Positions 11,156 through 23,114 of a stretch of 64,000 nt of DNA are shown piece after piece. Positions within the stretch are counted from its first letter, which is position 1. Every line of letters begins with the position of its first letter. The position numbers were made by a program, and so were the translations under genes. The stretch comes from Combretum micranthum (Eukaryota; Streptophyta; Magnoliopsida; Myrtales; Combretaceae), in assembly GCA_024138025.1 (NCBI GenBank), contig JAMXBD010002499.1, positions 1 to 64,000 on the forward strand. Direction: 5' to 3'. The notes beneath the pieces are model-generated. The model searched no databases. It saw nothing but the letters and a program-made list of their open reading frames with translations, and had not been told where the DNA came from.

Positions 11156-14100
11156 TGTCACACCCTAATGGGTACCCTAAACATGATAGCCCGCCATACA
11201 CAATATTGAAACTTAAGAATGACTACCTCAGTTACTCGAAAGCTTCCATATTGGTACAAGGCATACATTCACATCAAAGGGAGACCGGTGGAGTAATGCA
11301 TTTCAAGATATTGGTAGTGGAACATTCAAAATATCACTTAATATATTTCATCGAAATATAGTCTTACAACTTTTAATGGGCATTCCCCTGATAATTTCCA
11401 TAATGACATAGTTTTACTAAGATAAATAACTAAAGCTAGAAGATTTTAGAAGAAATCTACTCTAAGGCGTAAAAACAAAGTTCCTCCAAAAGCTTTCCAA
11501 AATAAAGATTCTACCCGTATGATCAAGATGGTCTCGGGTATGAAACAAAGGCCCTGCAATATCAAAAGTTTATCAGGGTATAAGCATAACTAGCTTAGTG
11601 AGATATTCCTTACGCAAAAATACTCATAACAGGCATTCAACCAAGTTCATTAAACAAGCATATGAAGTGCAATAACCATATGTTCAAACAGTACATACAA
11701 GTATTTGGTTTCTTATGTATGATGGATTTACCCCTCCATCGTTGGTTAGGGAATGATTTGAACTGGCTCCCAAACGACCTCCTTGAAGTTTGCATGTGTC
11801 TTGGGGTTTCAATGAACTATACTACTATCCCCCGGGCTTTCCATACTCAAAACGATCGATCCGGCTCGGCTATAACTCAAGGTCATATTCCCCGAATGTC
11901 CTAAATCCTCAATATGTAGCTAGGTAGCTTACCTTTCCGGTCCTACGTTGAGAAGTAGTAGTAAAAATGCGAAATGATATTCTAAGTGATATGCATAAGT
12001 AATTTAGTATATGGGGATTCCAATATGATATTAATTCATTTAAAGCAATCAAGCAATAATTGCACACCTAGTAATACGTACATAGAAACAATTATATCAA
12101 TTACAGATTGGGTTCCGATATACTTATCTTTCATTGATCGCACATAACAATTCATATATATAATTCTCATGATATCTCGCATGCATATCAATTTTATCTT
12201 TTCCTAACATCCAGTGCTCTATTCTACAAGCACATGCGCGAATACATAAACGTAAATGAAACTCACTCGTCTATAGCGATCTTCAATGAGTCGAAGTAAT
12301 CCTCAGGGAATAGAAGATCTTGGTCCTCGACCCCTAAACAAAAGAAATATCCGAAATGAGTATTTCATCCAAGATTTACTCAAATTCTCTAATTCTATCT
12401 TATTGAATTCGTTAAAAATTCACATGAATGGAAATTCTAACTTAAAATGACCATAACTTACTCATTTTAACTCGGAATTTCATATTATATACGATTTCTA
12501 CCTACTCGAAAGGATCTATTTATTTCTAAGGTTATTTTTATGAAATTCCAATGTTCAAAAACGCAATTTTCCAAGCTTTTCTTTATCCAAAAATTCTTGT
12601 ACCAAAATATAAATATTTGTATAGTTGGAAAATCTTTTGAATATATATATATATATATATATATATTGACTCATATCATAAGCATGCATTTAGTGAAGTT
12701 GTCCCAACAATGATTTTTGTAAAATAAGGTGTTCTAAAAGTTGGAAAAGTAATATTTTGGAAATTTTCATTTTAGCTTTGTTGGAAACGTTTTTGGATTT
12801 ATTATAAGTAAATATTTTCCTCTTTTTGACTTTATTTATCTTTTGAAAACAATTCATATTTTCCAAAATAATTTTATTTCTACAACTTCATTTTTAGGAG
12901 TTAAAAATGTAGTTTCTAAATATTTTCTTGATAGTGATAAAACTTTCTTAAAGTTCATTTATTCGTAGTTTTTTCTAAAGCTAGTTCCATTTTAAAATAA
13001 TAGTGTTTTTCTAATTTTATTTCCTAAGTAAGATTCATCTTTAAAAAGATTCATTCTTTAATGATTTTGTAAAACTTATCTAATCTTAATATGTTGATGA
13101 AAACTTTACAAATGAGTTTAAGAAAACTTTTGTTAAACGAAGAATTAGTAACATTAAGTTTAAAGAAACTTTCTTATTTCATTGGTTTGAAAAGAGAGTA
13201 TATAAAAATTCTACTTTATGTATTCTTTGATGAAACTTTTATGTACCATTATTGCTAAGACTTGTTATGAGTTTACTTAAATTTTTGGGAAAGGTTTGTG
13301 AAGGTAAAACTCTTAGCTTTTAATGAAAATCCTTTCTTTAAGTAACCAAAATTTATTTTGAAAAGAGTTCATAAAAAAATATTTTATTTATATTTTTGTT
13401 GAGACAATATCAATATTCGCATGCATGAACATGAATATGTAGTTATGTGGAATATAACATAATAAGATAAAATAAATATAACAAGAGCATAATAGTAAAG
13501 TCAAGTATTGGAAACCTTAGCTTCATTAAGGCATCTCGGGAATAAGAATAGAGTAGTCCCAAAAAGAAAAGAAAAAAATTATTTTAACTTGATAAGGACA
13601 AGTCTAAGACTTGAAAGACTAGTTTTAATAATAACATAAAATAAATAAATAAATTGCAAAATATAGAGATAATAAATAACAAGTGAGCTTATATGCTCTA
13701 AAGAAATATATATACATAATATACATAATGCTACATAGAAGTTAGATTAGAGTAAATAATAATAACAATAATAACATAATGGAAAATATAAACACGAATA
13801 AAAAAAACATGAACATATTGTTACTTCTTTAACTCTCATGAGTCTAAGAAATATACACTAAGCTCATGCTAAGTTATATGAACTCGAAGAGTATGTGTAA
13901 GAATTTTACCTAAGGTTATGTGTTTGATGAAGAGGAAAAGAATGAGTTGTAGTATTATGTAGGAAATGGTTTTATGAAGAGAAGAGAGAACTTGGGAGAG
14001 AATTTGAGAGAGAGTGTTTGTAAAGTAATTTTGGTAGAGTTTTAGTAGGGAATGAGTTGTGTGAAAGAATGAAGGAGGAATGAGATATTTATAGAAATTT

Positions 14101-14803
14101 GGAGTGGAAATTAGATGTAGTTAAATAAAATGAAAAAAAAAATAAAATGAGAGTGAAGAGAGAGAGGGGATGGACGACAACATGGGGAAATAAGAAGAAA
14201 AATTGATTAAATTTGTTGTTTTATAATAAAAAGAAGTAATGTGTAAAATGTGGTGTGATTAAAGTTATATGAGAAAGGTAAATTGTAAGGTATATATATG
14301 ATAGTGTGTAAGAGTAGAGTATAAGAAAAGGTAGAGATAGTGAAATAGTAATGAATAGTAAAAATAGTACTATGAATAGTAGACTAGACAATTAAAATAC
14401 CGGTAGTAAAGAAAATACACATAAATAGCCTATATCTGATATTTTTAGTTACCGAAAAATTCTAAAACTGATATTTTGAAAAACCTTATATCTTTACAAG
14501 TCTAATAGTGTTGTCGAAATATTTTCACTATCCGGTACACCGAGGTACAGTTTTCGAAAACTGATCCTGTTCGGATCCAAAAGACATTAGAAAAAATGCG
14601 AATAAGATATTTTTAAGCTTTTCTATAATATTATGAATTATTTTCCATAATTATCTCAATTTCGTTGTTTAGGGTTTAAGAAACGGGATTGCCAGATCTA
14701 GATTTACTAGACTAAACATAGAACTAGCTTAACTTTAGAGTTCCGGTTTGACTTCCGGTTCTTTAGGGTTTACTATATTTCCCAAAAAATTTAGGGGCTT
14801 ACA
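11156..14803 (-). repeat. Solo LTR G with perfect target site duplication
   Basis: A 3648-bp minus-strand LTR. Plus-strand ends are TGTCACACCC (11156) and GGGGCTTACA (ending 14803); on the minus strand it therefore runs TGTAAGCCCC..GGGTGTGACA. The five bases before (GAAAT, 11151-11155) and after (GAAAT, 14804-14808) are identical. A TATA box (ATATTTATAG, 14085-14094) lies about 715 bases from the minus-strand start. No internal region is present, so two LTRs of one element have recombined. A (TA)n run is at 12640-12666. Confidence 0.92.
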
Positions 14804-14808
14804 GAAAT
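14804..14808. repeat. Target site duplication GAAAT, right of solo LTR G
   Basis: Matches 11151-11155 exactly. Confidence 0.9.
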
Positions 14809-16130
14809 TATAGTATTGTATTTCATACTAATAGTATAAGTAGATGTAGTATTGGAAAAAAAAATGAAGATGAGAATTAAGATATTATAATTTAGTGATG
14901 ATAGCATTAAATCTAAAGGTGACATAAAATTAAACAAACTGGAAACAAAGGAAATTGATATAAGTAGAATCTAGTGGCAATTTATATTATATAGAATGAA
15001 GGAAAAGTTATTATAAGATACTGAAGCATGCCTAATAAGTCGATAAAGCTACTAATTACAATAATGAATGAATTTAGATCAACTAAAGCCTATAATAACC
15101 ATAAAATTATGAAAACCTACGATATCAAACAACAGAGATTGGAGTAAATTGAATATGATGTTAACCAAGGTTAATTTTCATATTATCAAATTCTGAATGC
15201 TACAAAGGGAAGGTTCCTTTAACACTTTTTTATTAACTAAATGTAAAAAAAAATTATCACTTAAAATAAAATAAAAAGCGTCATTCTTTTATAGTAAATT
15301 GGCACATAGATATTAACCCCTTAACAAAAGTACTACGCAAAGATTTTAAACATGATATTTAATAATTCAATAGCAAAATATATGTAACATCACGTAATTT
15401 TTCGAGAGTAGGATCTCGATAATTACTCAAACAGCTAATAAAACTATGACTTTTTAACGGTTTGAGTTGGTTATATTCAAAAATAAAACTTGATAAATAA
15501 TAATCATATAAAATGCTTTATTTTTTTTTTTAATTTAAGATATCAAGCAATACTGACTAAAAATCCAATAACGAATACAGTATTAAATAGGAATATGTAA
15601 CGCCATACATGATACGAATAGCAAATACGGTACCCAATTTTATAACAAAGAAATAAAAAACACTAAAACGTATAAAAATGAAAATCCTAAAATATATATA
15701 AATAACTAAAAACATCGTAGATGCATTCGACAAGTATATTTATATATATAAAAAGAGATAAATAATGAATAAATAAATACATTAAAAACATAAAAGCATC
15801 ATAATTATAAAGTAAAAGGAGATAGGATGCAAACCTTGAAAAATTTTTGATCAAATGAGTCGGTGAGTCCACTTCGTAAATTAAATTTTAAACTCTGAAC
15901 TCGAATTGCTAGGTTCAGAAGCTAAACCAATCATACGGAAACCTAATCCAAAGGCTCCAAACTTAAAGATGAATTGAAAACACTAAGGAAAAGAAATCAA
16001 ATGTCTCAAACTCTAATTGCTTCAAAAATCCTAAAACGCGAGTTCTCGACTCGAGAGCCAATTTTAGACTTCAAGAGCCTAAACGATAACTTGAGGAATA
16101 CAATAACAAACTGACTCTAAAAGTAAATAA
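14809..16130. other. AT-rich stretch without genes, left flank of element H
   Basis: No coding frame with a recognisable product. Two LTR-like starts, TGTAACATCACG (15384) and TGTAACGCC (15597), and the continuation across H to a minus-strand primer-site-like motif at 31890 suggest this is the leader and body of an older, unrecognisable minus-strand retroelement. Confidence 0.4.
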
Positions 16131-16135
16131 TGAAT
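16131..16135. repeat. Target site duplication TGAAT, left of H
   Basis: Identical to 31790-31794, immediately outside the right LTR. Confidence 0.93.
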
Positions 16136-16282
16136 TGTAGATACCTAATTTTTGCCCAATTAATTAAGGCTTAAATTCATAAAGTTAATTCAACAAAATC
16201 TTCATTTTGTTTAATTAAACTCATTTTTCCAAAAGCCTTAATTAAGTAATGAGTAGGCTAAGTAATCAAGGCACAGGCCAAA

Positions 16283-16346
16283 TGGCCTGTTGGTTAAACA
16301 CATTGACCCAACACACACCCAAACTCAAGGACCCAGGTTCAAACCC
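16283..16346 (+). promoter_or_regulatory. tRNA-like pol III A box and B box in 5' LTR of H
   Basis: TGGCCTGTTGGT (16283-16294) resembles an internal pol III A box, and GGTTCAAACCC (16336-16346) fits the B box consensus GGTTCRANNCC. Their spacing, about 41 bases between boxes, suits tRNAs and tRNA-derived SINEs. Both boxes recur in the right LTR. They lie upstream of the pol II TATA box, in U3. Whether they recruit pol III is unknown. Confidence 0.5.
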
Positions 16347-16803
16347 TAGCAAAGGCAAATTTTTGCCTTTTTATCATCTCATATTTTTGCCTTCTCAAAG
16401 TGACTTTTTGCCTTACTTTGCATCAATTTCTAACTAACAAAACATCATTAATTGTTGAAATTGATGATGCAATTGCAAAGTAGACATGGAATATGAAAGA
16501 TCAATACACAATTCATGTGTAAAAACAACCCAAAAGTCACAAAATTCGTGCTAAAAAAAATTGGGAAAAAATACAATTTATAAAGCATTCAATTGCACAA
16601 AATGAGGAGTTACAAGAATTGATAAAATTGGATGATTCATCTACCACATTGAATGATTTGATGAAGAATATGAAAGATCAATCATCAATTTATCAGTTTG
16701 AAACAAATTAAACACGAATTATTGAATTAAATTCGTGCAAACAAAGAGGCAAAAATCGATTCATTTCTGAAACAGTATGAAACGTAAAATTGAGCTTGCA
16801 ACC

Positions 16804-16811
16804 TATAAATA
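16804..16811 (+). promoter_or_regulatory. TATA box of H 5' LTR
   Basis: TATAAATA within a locally less repetitive stretch, 668 bases into the LTR. The same box is at 29745-29752 in the right LTR. Transcription probably begins about 30 bases downstream, setting the U3/R border. Confidence 0.75.
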
Positions 16812-17040
16812 GGAGGTACTAGGATCAAAAGCAACTCAATTTCAAGAACACACATACAATAAGTTCAATTCGAGATTTTCGAATTTAGAGTTTAGGATTC
16901 GAATTTTTCAAATTCGAAATGATTTGATCAGATTTGGATCAAATTGAGTGTTTTATTAGTGTTAGAAACGAATTTTGATTGTTTTAGTGTGTTTGGATTT
17001 GATCAAATTAATCAAAATCATCTCCGCAAATTTTTTTTTT

Positions 17041-17290
17041 ATTTTTTAAAAAACGACCGCCGGCGATCACCACCTCAAACCGCCGTCCACGGTGGTTCTG
17101 GGCGCAATCCACCACCGCCACCAGCTGCGGCTCCTTCATAGGAATCGGGCCGATAAACTCCCAACCACCGCCAACCACCAGAGCCGCCAGAATCCTCCTC
17201 GAAAAGTCGCGACTTCGTCTTCTTCCCCGATGGGGTCGGATCCGACCCGAAAATCCGAAGTCCAACCCGCCCTGGTCAACGGTCAACGGT
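17041..17290 (+). other. GC-rich block inside the AT-rich LTR of H
   Basis: About 250 bases rich in CCG, CCACC and CGG triplets within an otherwise AT-rich LTR, starting right after a T-run. It is open in several frames on both strands, giving proline- and arginine-rich runs that look compositional. The copy in the right LTR is at 29990-30230. It lies downstream of the TATA box and would be in the transcript leader. Confidence 0.7.
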
Positions 17291-17295
17291 CAACA

Positions 17296-17640
17296 GTCAG
17301 CCCAGATCAGACGGTCCAAATTCAATCAACCAGATCAAACGGTCCCAATTCAATCATCCAGATCAGACGGTCCAGATTTGATCAAGCAGATCAGCGGCTC
17401 AGATTCAATCATCCATATCAGACGGCCCATATTTGATCAGTCCAGATCAACGGCCCAGATTAGATCAAGCAGATCAGACGGCCCAGATTCAATCAAGAAG
17501 ACCAACAGTCCATATTCAATCACCCAAATCAGACGGCCCAGATTTGATCAAAGTGATTAACGCCCCAGATTAAGTCAACGAGATCAGACGGCTAGAATCG
17601 GTCATCAGATCAGACGATCCAGATCGCGTCCGCTTGATTC
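17296..17640 (+). repeat. 28-bp minisatellite in 5' LTR of H
   Basis: Degenerate tandem units built on CAGATCAGACGGTCCAGATT with alternating tails (..TCAATCATC and ..TGATCAAG). The unit contains GATCA and TGATC arms that can pair. The right-LTR copy (30232-30655) is about 80 bp longer. Confidence 0.85.
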
Positions 17641-17959
17641 AACGGCCCAGGTCAATCCGCATTATTTTATTAATATTTTATTATATAATTAATTTCAGAA
17701 AATATAGTAAAAAATAGGAAAAAATTTATAAAAAATCATAAAAAATTCAAAAAAATCAGAAAATTCAGAAAAATCCAGAAAATCAAAATAATTATTTTTC
17801 ATATAAATTTATTTTTTTTGATATTTTTGAATATTTTTTAATATGTATTTATACATAGATTGCTTTTAGAAAATGCATATTTGACGCATAAAAATAATTT
17901 TAATATATTGTAAAATATTTTTAATGTGTTGTGAATTATATGATGATTATCTAAAAAAA

Positions 17960-18002
<43 letters not shown>

Positions 18003-18003
18003 C
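17960..18003. repeat. (TA)n(TAA)n microsatellite in 5' LTR of H
   Basis: Short TA run followed by about ten ATA/TAA triplets. The right LTR carries a longer TAA run at about 30955-31012, with different flanking length, showing independent slippage since insertion. Confidence 0.85.
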
Positions 18004-18811
18004 ATGATAAAAATAAATAAAAATGATTAAAATTGGATTTTCCAAAACCAAAATAAAAAAAAATGATTTTTGGACTAGAAAAATTATATTTCATGAAATG
18101 AAAATTAATTGATTAGATCATAGGATCATCAAAAAAGATTTTCATAAAAATTCAAAATTTAATGAACTTAAAGTAAGAATAGTTCAAAAATTAAAATGAT
18201 CAACAAATTAAAGTTCTTTTTAAAAGAACTACGTTTTGTCTGATCTCGATTAGCGAGTACGTAGGCACCTGAGGGCGACATTAAAAAATGAAAAAAAAAT
18301 TTTTTGTTTTTTTTTGTGAATAAATATTTTGTAAATATAAGATGTTTTTGTGATATTCATATTTAAAAAAAATAAAAAAATAAATAATAAAAGCACATAA
18401 AAAATAAAAATGAATGATTTGACTTGTAAATATTTCTGTTATAATATATTATTTGAGTTTTTTTTTGAGCATATAAAGGATAGATTATTAATTTAAAATT
18501 CCGAAAGTGGTAACCAATTTGGTTTTAATAGGTTAGCCCCCGAATCCATGATATCTGGTTTTTAAAAAGTTTGTTTTTTTTTTAAATCAAATTTTTTCGC
18601 AGACTAGTAGCTAAGTTAGGATCAATCGACCCATTGATCCTAGCTTTTATTTTTTCCCGATTTATATCGGGTGGCGACTCTAAATCATTTTCAAAAATTA
18701 AAATTTCTCTTAACCCCTAGTCGAGGATTCATGTTAAATGGGTTCGGGTTTAATGTGAATCGGGTTAGGAGAAATGAACCAGATTAGTGGGAAAATCCAG
18801 GCTCGACAGCT

Positions 18812-18829
18812 TGGCGACTCCACTGGGGA
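18812..18829 (+). promoter_or_regulatory. Primer binding site of H (tRNA-Arg type)
   Basis: TGGCGACTCCACTGGGGA, three bases after the LTR end. It is complementary to the 3' end of plant tRNA-Arg(ACG) (CCA end plus GGAGTCG acceptor side), with one mismatch that looks like a CpG transition. tRNA-Arg priming is known for Ogre elements, unlike the Met-type sites of B and C. Confidence 0.85.
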
Positions 18830-19393
18830 TTATCCTAAATTTTTTTTAAAAAAAAAGAGAGGGCTAGCCACTTAGGAATTTTAAATTTTGAATTTATCCT
18901 TGCTCAATTTTTGTGAATATGTGATTATTTGTATATTATATTGAATAATTGTTTTTGTAAATATATACTAACCTTACAAGTATAAAAAAAAAGGCAAAAA
19001 AAAGTTTGTTTATTGATTCGCATTTGCATTTGCATTTGCATTTGCATTAGCATGATTGTGTGCTAGATACGGTCGTACCAGGGCCGTCTTAAGAGCCTAA
19101 GAGAGGAGGACGAAGTAAGGTCCGGGGGCTGTGGCTTTCCACCCTCTAGATCAAGAAATGTCCTCCCACTCCGGTTTAGTACCACTAAATCGGGGAACCT
19201 ATAGAATCTTACCAAATCATGCATTCATTAGCATGGGATATGACAAATTTTTTTAAAAAAAATGGAGAGTTGGAATATAAATGTACATATGTAAAAAAAA
19301 ATACTTAAAGAAAATTCTAAAAAATATAAAAGCTATAAAAAATTCAAAAATTTTGTAAATATTAGCTTATACCTTTTAAAAAATTTTCAGAAA
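18830..19393 (+). other. 5' leader of element H
   Basis: Untranslated stretch of 564 bp between primer site and ORF1. It has a CATTTG hexamer run (about 19018-19048) and a GC-richer, structured-looking segment (19070-19200). A donor-like AA|GTAAGG (GT at 19115-19116) and an acceptor TTTTCAG (ending 19390), three bases before the ORF1 ATG, could define a 276-nt leader intron; this is inference only. Confidence 0.6.
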
Positions 19394-20910
19394 ATGATGT
19401 CTTCAACCGACAGTAGCGATAGCTTATGGGCTCGCCTTATTAGAGAAAATCGAGTGGAACCTTTCAAAGATCCAATGCTCCTACTGGACCGATGGTTTGT
19501 CAGTTTTAGTCCGGTCCAAAAGTCATTCATTGAGGATAGATTAGGCCCAATCCTCAGCCTACCAAAGATCCATGTTCCATTCACCATGTTCCGAGCCCAC
19601 TCATCTATGGGAACCTGAAGAAGTTGTCTTCCGTTTGGGTCAGCATGTACTTAGCCCGACCATTGAGGAATATACTAGACTACTCCAAGCACCTCCTACC
19701 TCTGAAGGTATCTATGTTCCGAACTTCAAGCATAGCCCCCGTATTATCTCAGAATTTTTTGGGATCAAGAGGGGACCAATAATTGAAGCTATCAATGATT
19801 GCAATGAATATTGCATCCGGCTAACCACACTGATGGACTGGTTTGGAACCCTGAATACTTTAAAAGCAACCGAGCCACTTTCAGTATACCACTTGAAGTT
19901 TGGGAAGAAAACCGGGTTAATGCCTTCATAGTAGCTGCTTTTGCAACCATTCTCTTCCCTAATGGCAACTTGTTCATCCACTTCCGGGTCATAGAGCTGG
20001 TTTCTCAATATTTAGCTGGCAAATCCTATGTTCCCGCTCTTCTAGCCGAACAAGTCCGTAGTCTGAATCACATCAAGTCTAAAGGACAGGGCAAGTTCAA
20101 AGCAAGCATGCACTTACTGATGGTTTGGTTTGCTAGCCACATTAAGCACTATGGAAAAGAATTGGCTAATGGATCCCTCATCAGTCTGAAATATGATCTT
20201 ATCCAATCTTTTGCTGAAAGGGTCCACATGGAAGATGATCATCCTCTATGGGATATAATTGCCATTCTTGAAGACATGCCACCTGAAGACATGATGTGGC
20301 AAGCTCGCTGGTTCAAAAGCCCTGTAGCCATCCTAAGTTGCAAGGAATACATGGCAGTGCCCCTAATTGGACTCACCCTGTACTGGTTATTACCCTCAAG
20401 TGTTATCAGACAGTATGGTATGCTGCAAGATATTACTGTCAAGCCTAATTTGGAGCAAGTCACTCTAGATTATCTGGATCCAACCAAGATCCTACCAGCT
20501 AAAGAATTCAAGCTAAATCAAATCCGAGCTATATGGGAAAATAGAGAGGTGAAGCCAGTTTTTGAAATCAGCCAGAAAGTAAGGAAACCAAGAAGTATAG
20601 AGCAACCAGGTGGTATGTGGCTAGCCAAATGAAGAAGAATAAGGATATCCAATATGAAGCTCCCGATGTCCTTCAACCAGCACCATCGGAACCTGACCCT
20701 GAAACAACTGCTTACATGGAAGCTGTTTCGGCTCGCCTGGAAGTATGTCACCGAGATTTCCAAGAAAGAGAGAGGGAAATGGTGGATCGCCTGCAAAGTG
20801 CTGGAAGCAGAATTGCATTCTTAGAGGCCGAGTTGAAGGCAGCTCGAAAGAAAATTCTAGCCCTGGAAGACAAGATTGTTTGCCCCACTAAGACAAGAAG
20901 ACTGGTTTAG
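19394..20910 (+). pseudogene. ORF1 of element H, protein upstream of gag
   Basis: About 505 codons in three frames: 19394-19600, 19572-19931, 19811-20632, and 20617-20910, so three small indels. Start chosen at the double ATG at 19394. The N-terminal two thirds contain PTIEEYTRLL and a tryptophan/proline-patterned helical domain like the domain annotated in plants as DUF7745 / plant mobile domain-like, which is typical of Ogre ORF1. The C-terminal 100 residues form a charged coiled coil (EREREMVDRLQSAGSRIAFL and following heptads). The function of ORF1 in Ogre elements is not known. The domain name is from memory of the family; order and position are seen directly. Confidence 0.75.
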
Positions 20911-21265
20911 TTGGTTTAGGTTTAGTCCTTAGGAATCAAGGTTCTTTGAAACCATTAGAGAGTAGTTTTGATTCAGTCACTAGGAAATAAGGTTTCTAAA
21001 CCATTAGAAGTTTCCGTTATGTCAAACATTATCTTTTAATACAATTCCATTGGATTTTTTTTTTAAATCATTGGTCAATATCCCCATTTGCATCTGTGTG
21101 ATAGCATATCTACATTCTTGCATATGTATATTAATTCATTTATTCTTTAAAAATATTAATAAAAAATAAATGTCCAGGTCTAGCAAATTCAAGTTTAAGT
21201 CAAAAATTTGAAAGATAGCGCCCAAGCCGGTTAGGAGCCCTATTGTTACCAGATCCCGAGCTAAG
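20911..21265 (+). other. Spacer between ORF1 and gag of H
   Basis: 355 bp of AT-rich non-coding sequence with an imperfect direct repeat around GGTTTAG..GGAATCAAGGTTCT and GGAAATAAGGTTTCT (20920-20995). No coding frame. An acceptor-like CCAG at 21249-21252 lies close to the gag start. Confidence 0.6.
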
Positions 21266-23100
21266 ATGTCTAACACCGGGAACAACCCCACAGACCAGAC
21301 CACGGAGCAAAGACTCAACACCATGGAACAAACCCTCCTCGGAATTGCTGGACAGATGCAGGCTTTAACACAAAGTCTTGCACAACTTAAGACCCCACAA
21401 CTTCTGAAGAATCCTCAGGGACACAGAAAGGAAAAGAAATTGAGGGACAGCTTATTCAGCAAGAGGAGTCACCAAATGAGTTTAATGCGGCTGAGTTGAA
21501 GAAAGAACTGGAAGCTCAGGCTAAAGAGATGGAGAGAAAACTGCTTGAGAAAATGAAGACGTTCGATGGTTTTGATCAAACCGCGATCCTGAATTTGCCT
21601 CAATATGAGGAAGGTGCCTTCCCTGAGAAATTTAAGGCACCCGAATTTGAAAAATATGACGGGACAGGTTGTCCTAATATGCATACCAGATTGTATGTAC
21701 GACGAATGGGGCAATATGCTAAATTTGACAAGCTGATGGTGCAAACCTTCCAGGACAGTCTTACTGGTGCTGCTTTGGCCTGGTACGCCCAATTAGACCA
21801 TCAGAAATTGATACTTGGGACAAGTTGGCTAGGGCATTTTTTAATCAGTATAAGTTTAACATTGAGATGGCGCCCTCGGTATGGGATTTAAGCAATCTGA
21901 AGAAGAAGAAAGAAGAGACTTTCAAGGAGTATGCTCAGCGCTGGAGAGCATTGGCTGCAAGGATCACCACCCCGATGCCTGAAAAGGACCTCACTTTCAC
22001 TTTTATCAACACATTAGAGGAACCTTTCTTTTCCCATCTGGTTGGGCATGCATCAGCAAGTTTCTCAGAAGTGGTGATAGCTGGATGCAGGATTGAGAAT
22101 GCAATTTCAGCAGGAAAATTGCAACAAGAAAAGAAATATACTGCACCAAGAAATGTCCCATACAAAGGAAAAGATTCAACCGTCAGCATGGTCAACACTT
22201 CGGGTGCAACTGGCCCCACTAAGTCATTCGTGTTGTCAACAAATCAGAATCAAAATCAGAATAAGGATCAGACTCAACAAAGTGCAGTCCCAAATCAACA
22301 ATCAAGGTTCAACAGGCGAACTTCACTCGAATTCCGGTTCCCCTTAGCCAAGTATTAGCTAAACTAAGGGCCGATAATCTGATCAACCTCGAAGGCCTAG
22401 AGAACTACAGGCCTAAAAATTACAATCCTGAGCTGAAGTGTGAATATCACATGGGGCAAATCGGGCACTCAACAGACAGCTGCTGGAGGCTTAGGCATAA
22501 AATCCAAGATCTTATTGATGCAAAAGTCATCCAGTTGGATTTCATTGAAGCTCCAAATGTCTCTACTAATCCATTGCCAAACCATGGACCGGTTATCAAT
22601 ATGATTACCGCTGAAATTCCGGATCCAGAAGAGCTTGTGTGCATGATCGGAGGTGGACCTAGATCCATTAAAATCGAGATAGGCAAAGGCAGTGAAGATG
22701 GATCAACTTCATCAAAGCCCAAGAGCTATACCTTTCAGATACCCCTTGCTGTGAGTGATTATAAAGCCGCTCCATTTGATTATAAAGCGGTTAATCATGC
22801 TTCAATGGCCATGGTTGGTGGCCTTACTCGCTCAGGAAGAGTTTATGAGTCGACCGGAAAGAATGCAACTGTGAATATGCCACAAGCAAAATGAAGAAGG
22901 GAAGAAAGATGAAGAGAAGTCAGCATTGGCAAAACTGATGAAAGCAAGTGAATACAAAGTTGTCGAGCAGTTGGCCAAAATACCTGCCCAAATATCGCTC
23001 ATGAGTCTGCTGATTAGCTCTAATGTACACCGTGAGGCTCTTTTCAAAGCCTTAGAAGAAGTGAAAGTTCCAGAGGGTATCAGAAGAAGCCTTGGCATAT
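21266..23100 (+). pseudogene. gag of element H
   Basis: Forms the virus-like particle and binds the RNA. Start at ATG 21266. Visible: N-terminal coiled coil (about residues 15-45), a capsid domain with FQDSLTGAALAWYAQL (about 21750-21800) and FFNQYKFN, then EETFKEYAQRWRALAARI (about 21915-21965). A CX2HX5HX4C knuckle (CEYHMGQIGHSTDSC, 22438-22483) follows, as in Tat-lineage gag. After the stop at 22892-22894 reading continues in another frame through EQLAKIPAQISLMSLLISS (about 22965-23020) toward protease. Breaks by single-base indels near 21490, 21830, 22320 and 22890. Confidence 0.85.
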
Positions 23101-23114
23101 AATCAACTCAATCT

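Larger units (their letters stand above)
16136..18808 (+). repeat. 5' LTR of element H
   Basis: 2673 bp, TGTAGATACC..GGCTCGACA. It holds tRNA-like A and B boxes (16283-16346), a TATA box (16804-16811), a GC-rich block (17041-17290), a 28-bp minisatellite (17296-17640) and a (TA)n(TAA)n run (about 17960-18003). The right LTR (29082-31789) is 35 bp longer, mainly through minisatellite length. Confidence 0.95.

Noticed and set aside
17008..17560. Proline/arginine-rich frames in the LTR of H (and 29977-30280)
   Set aside because: Several frames on both strands are open at once because of GC-rich composition and the minisatellite; the block is LTR leader.
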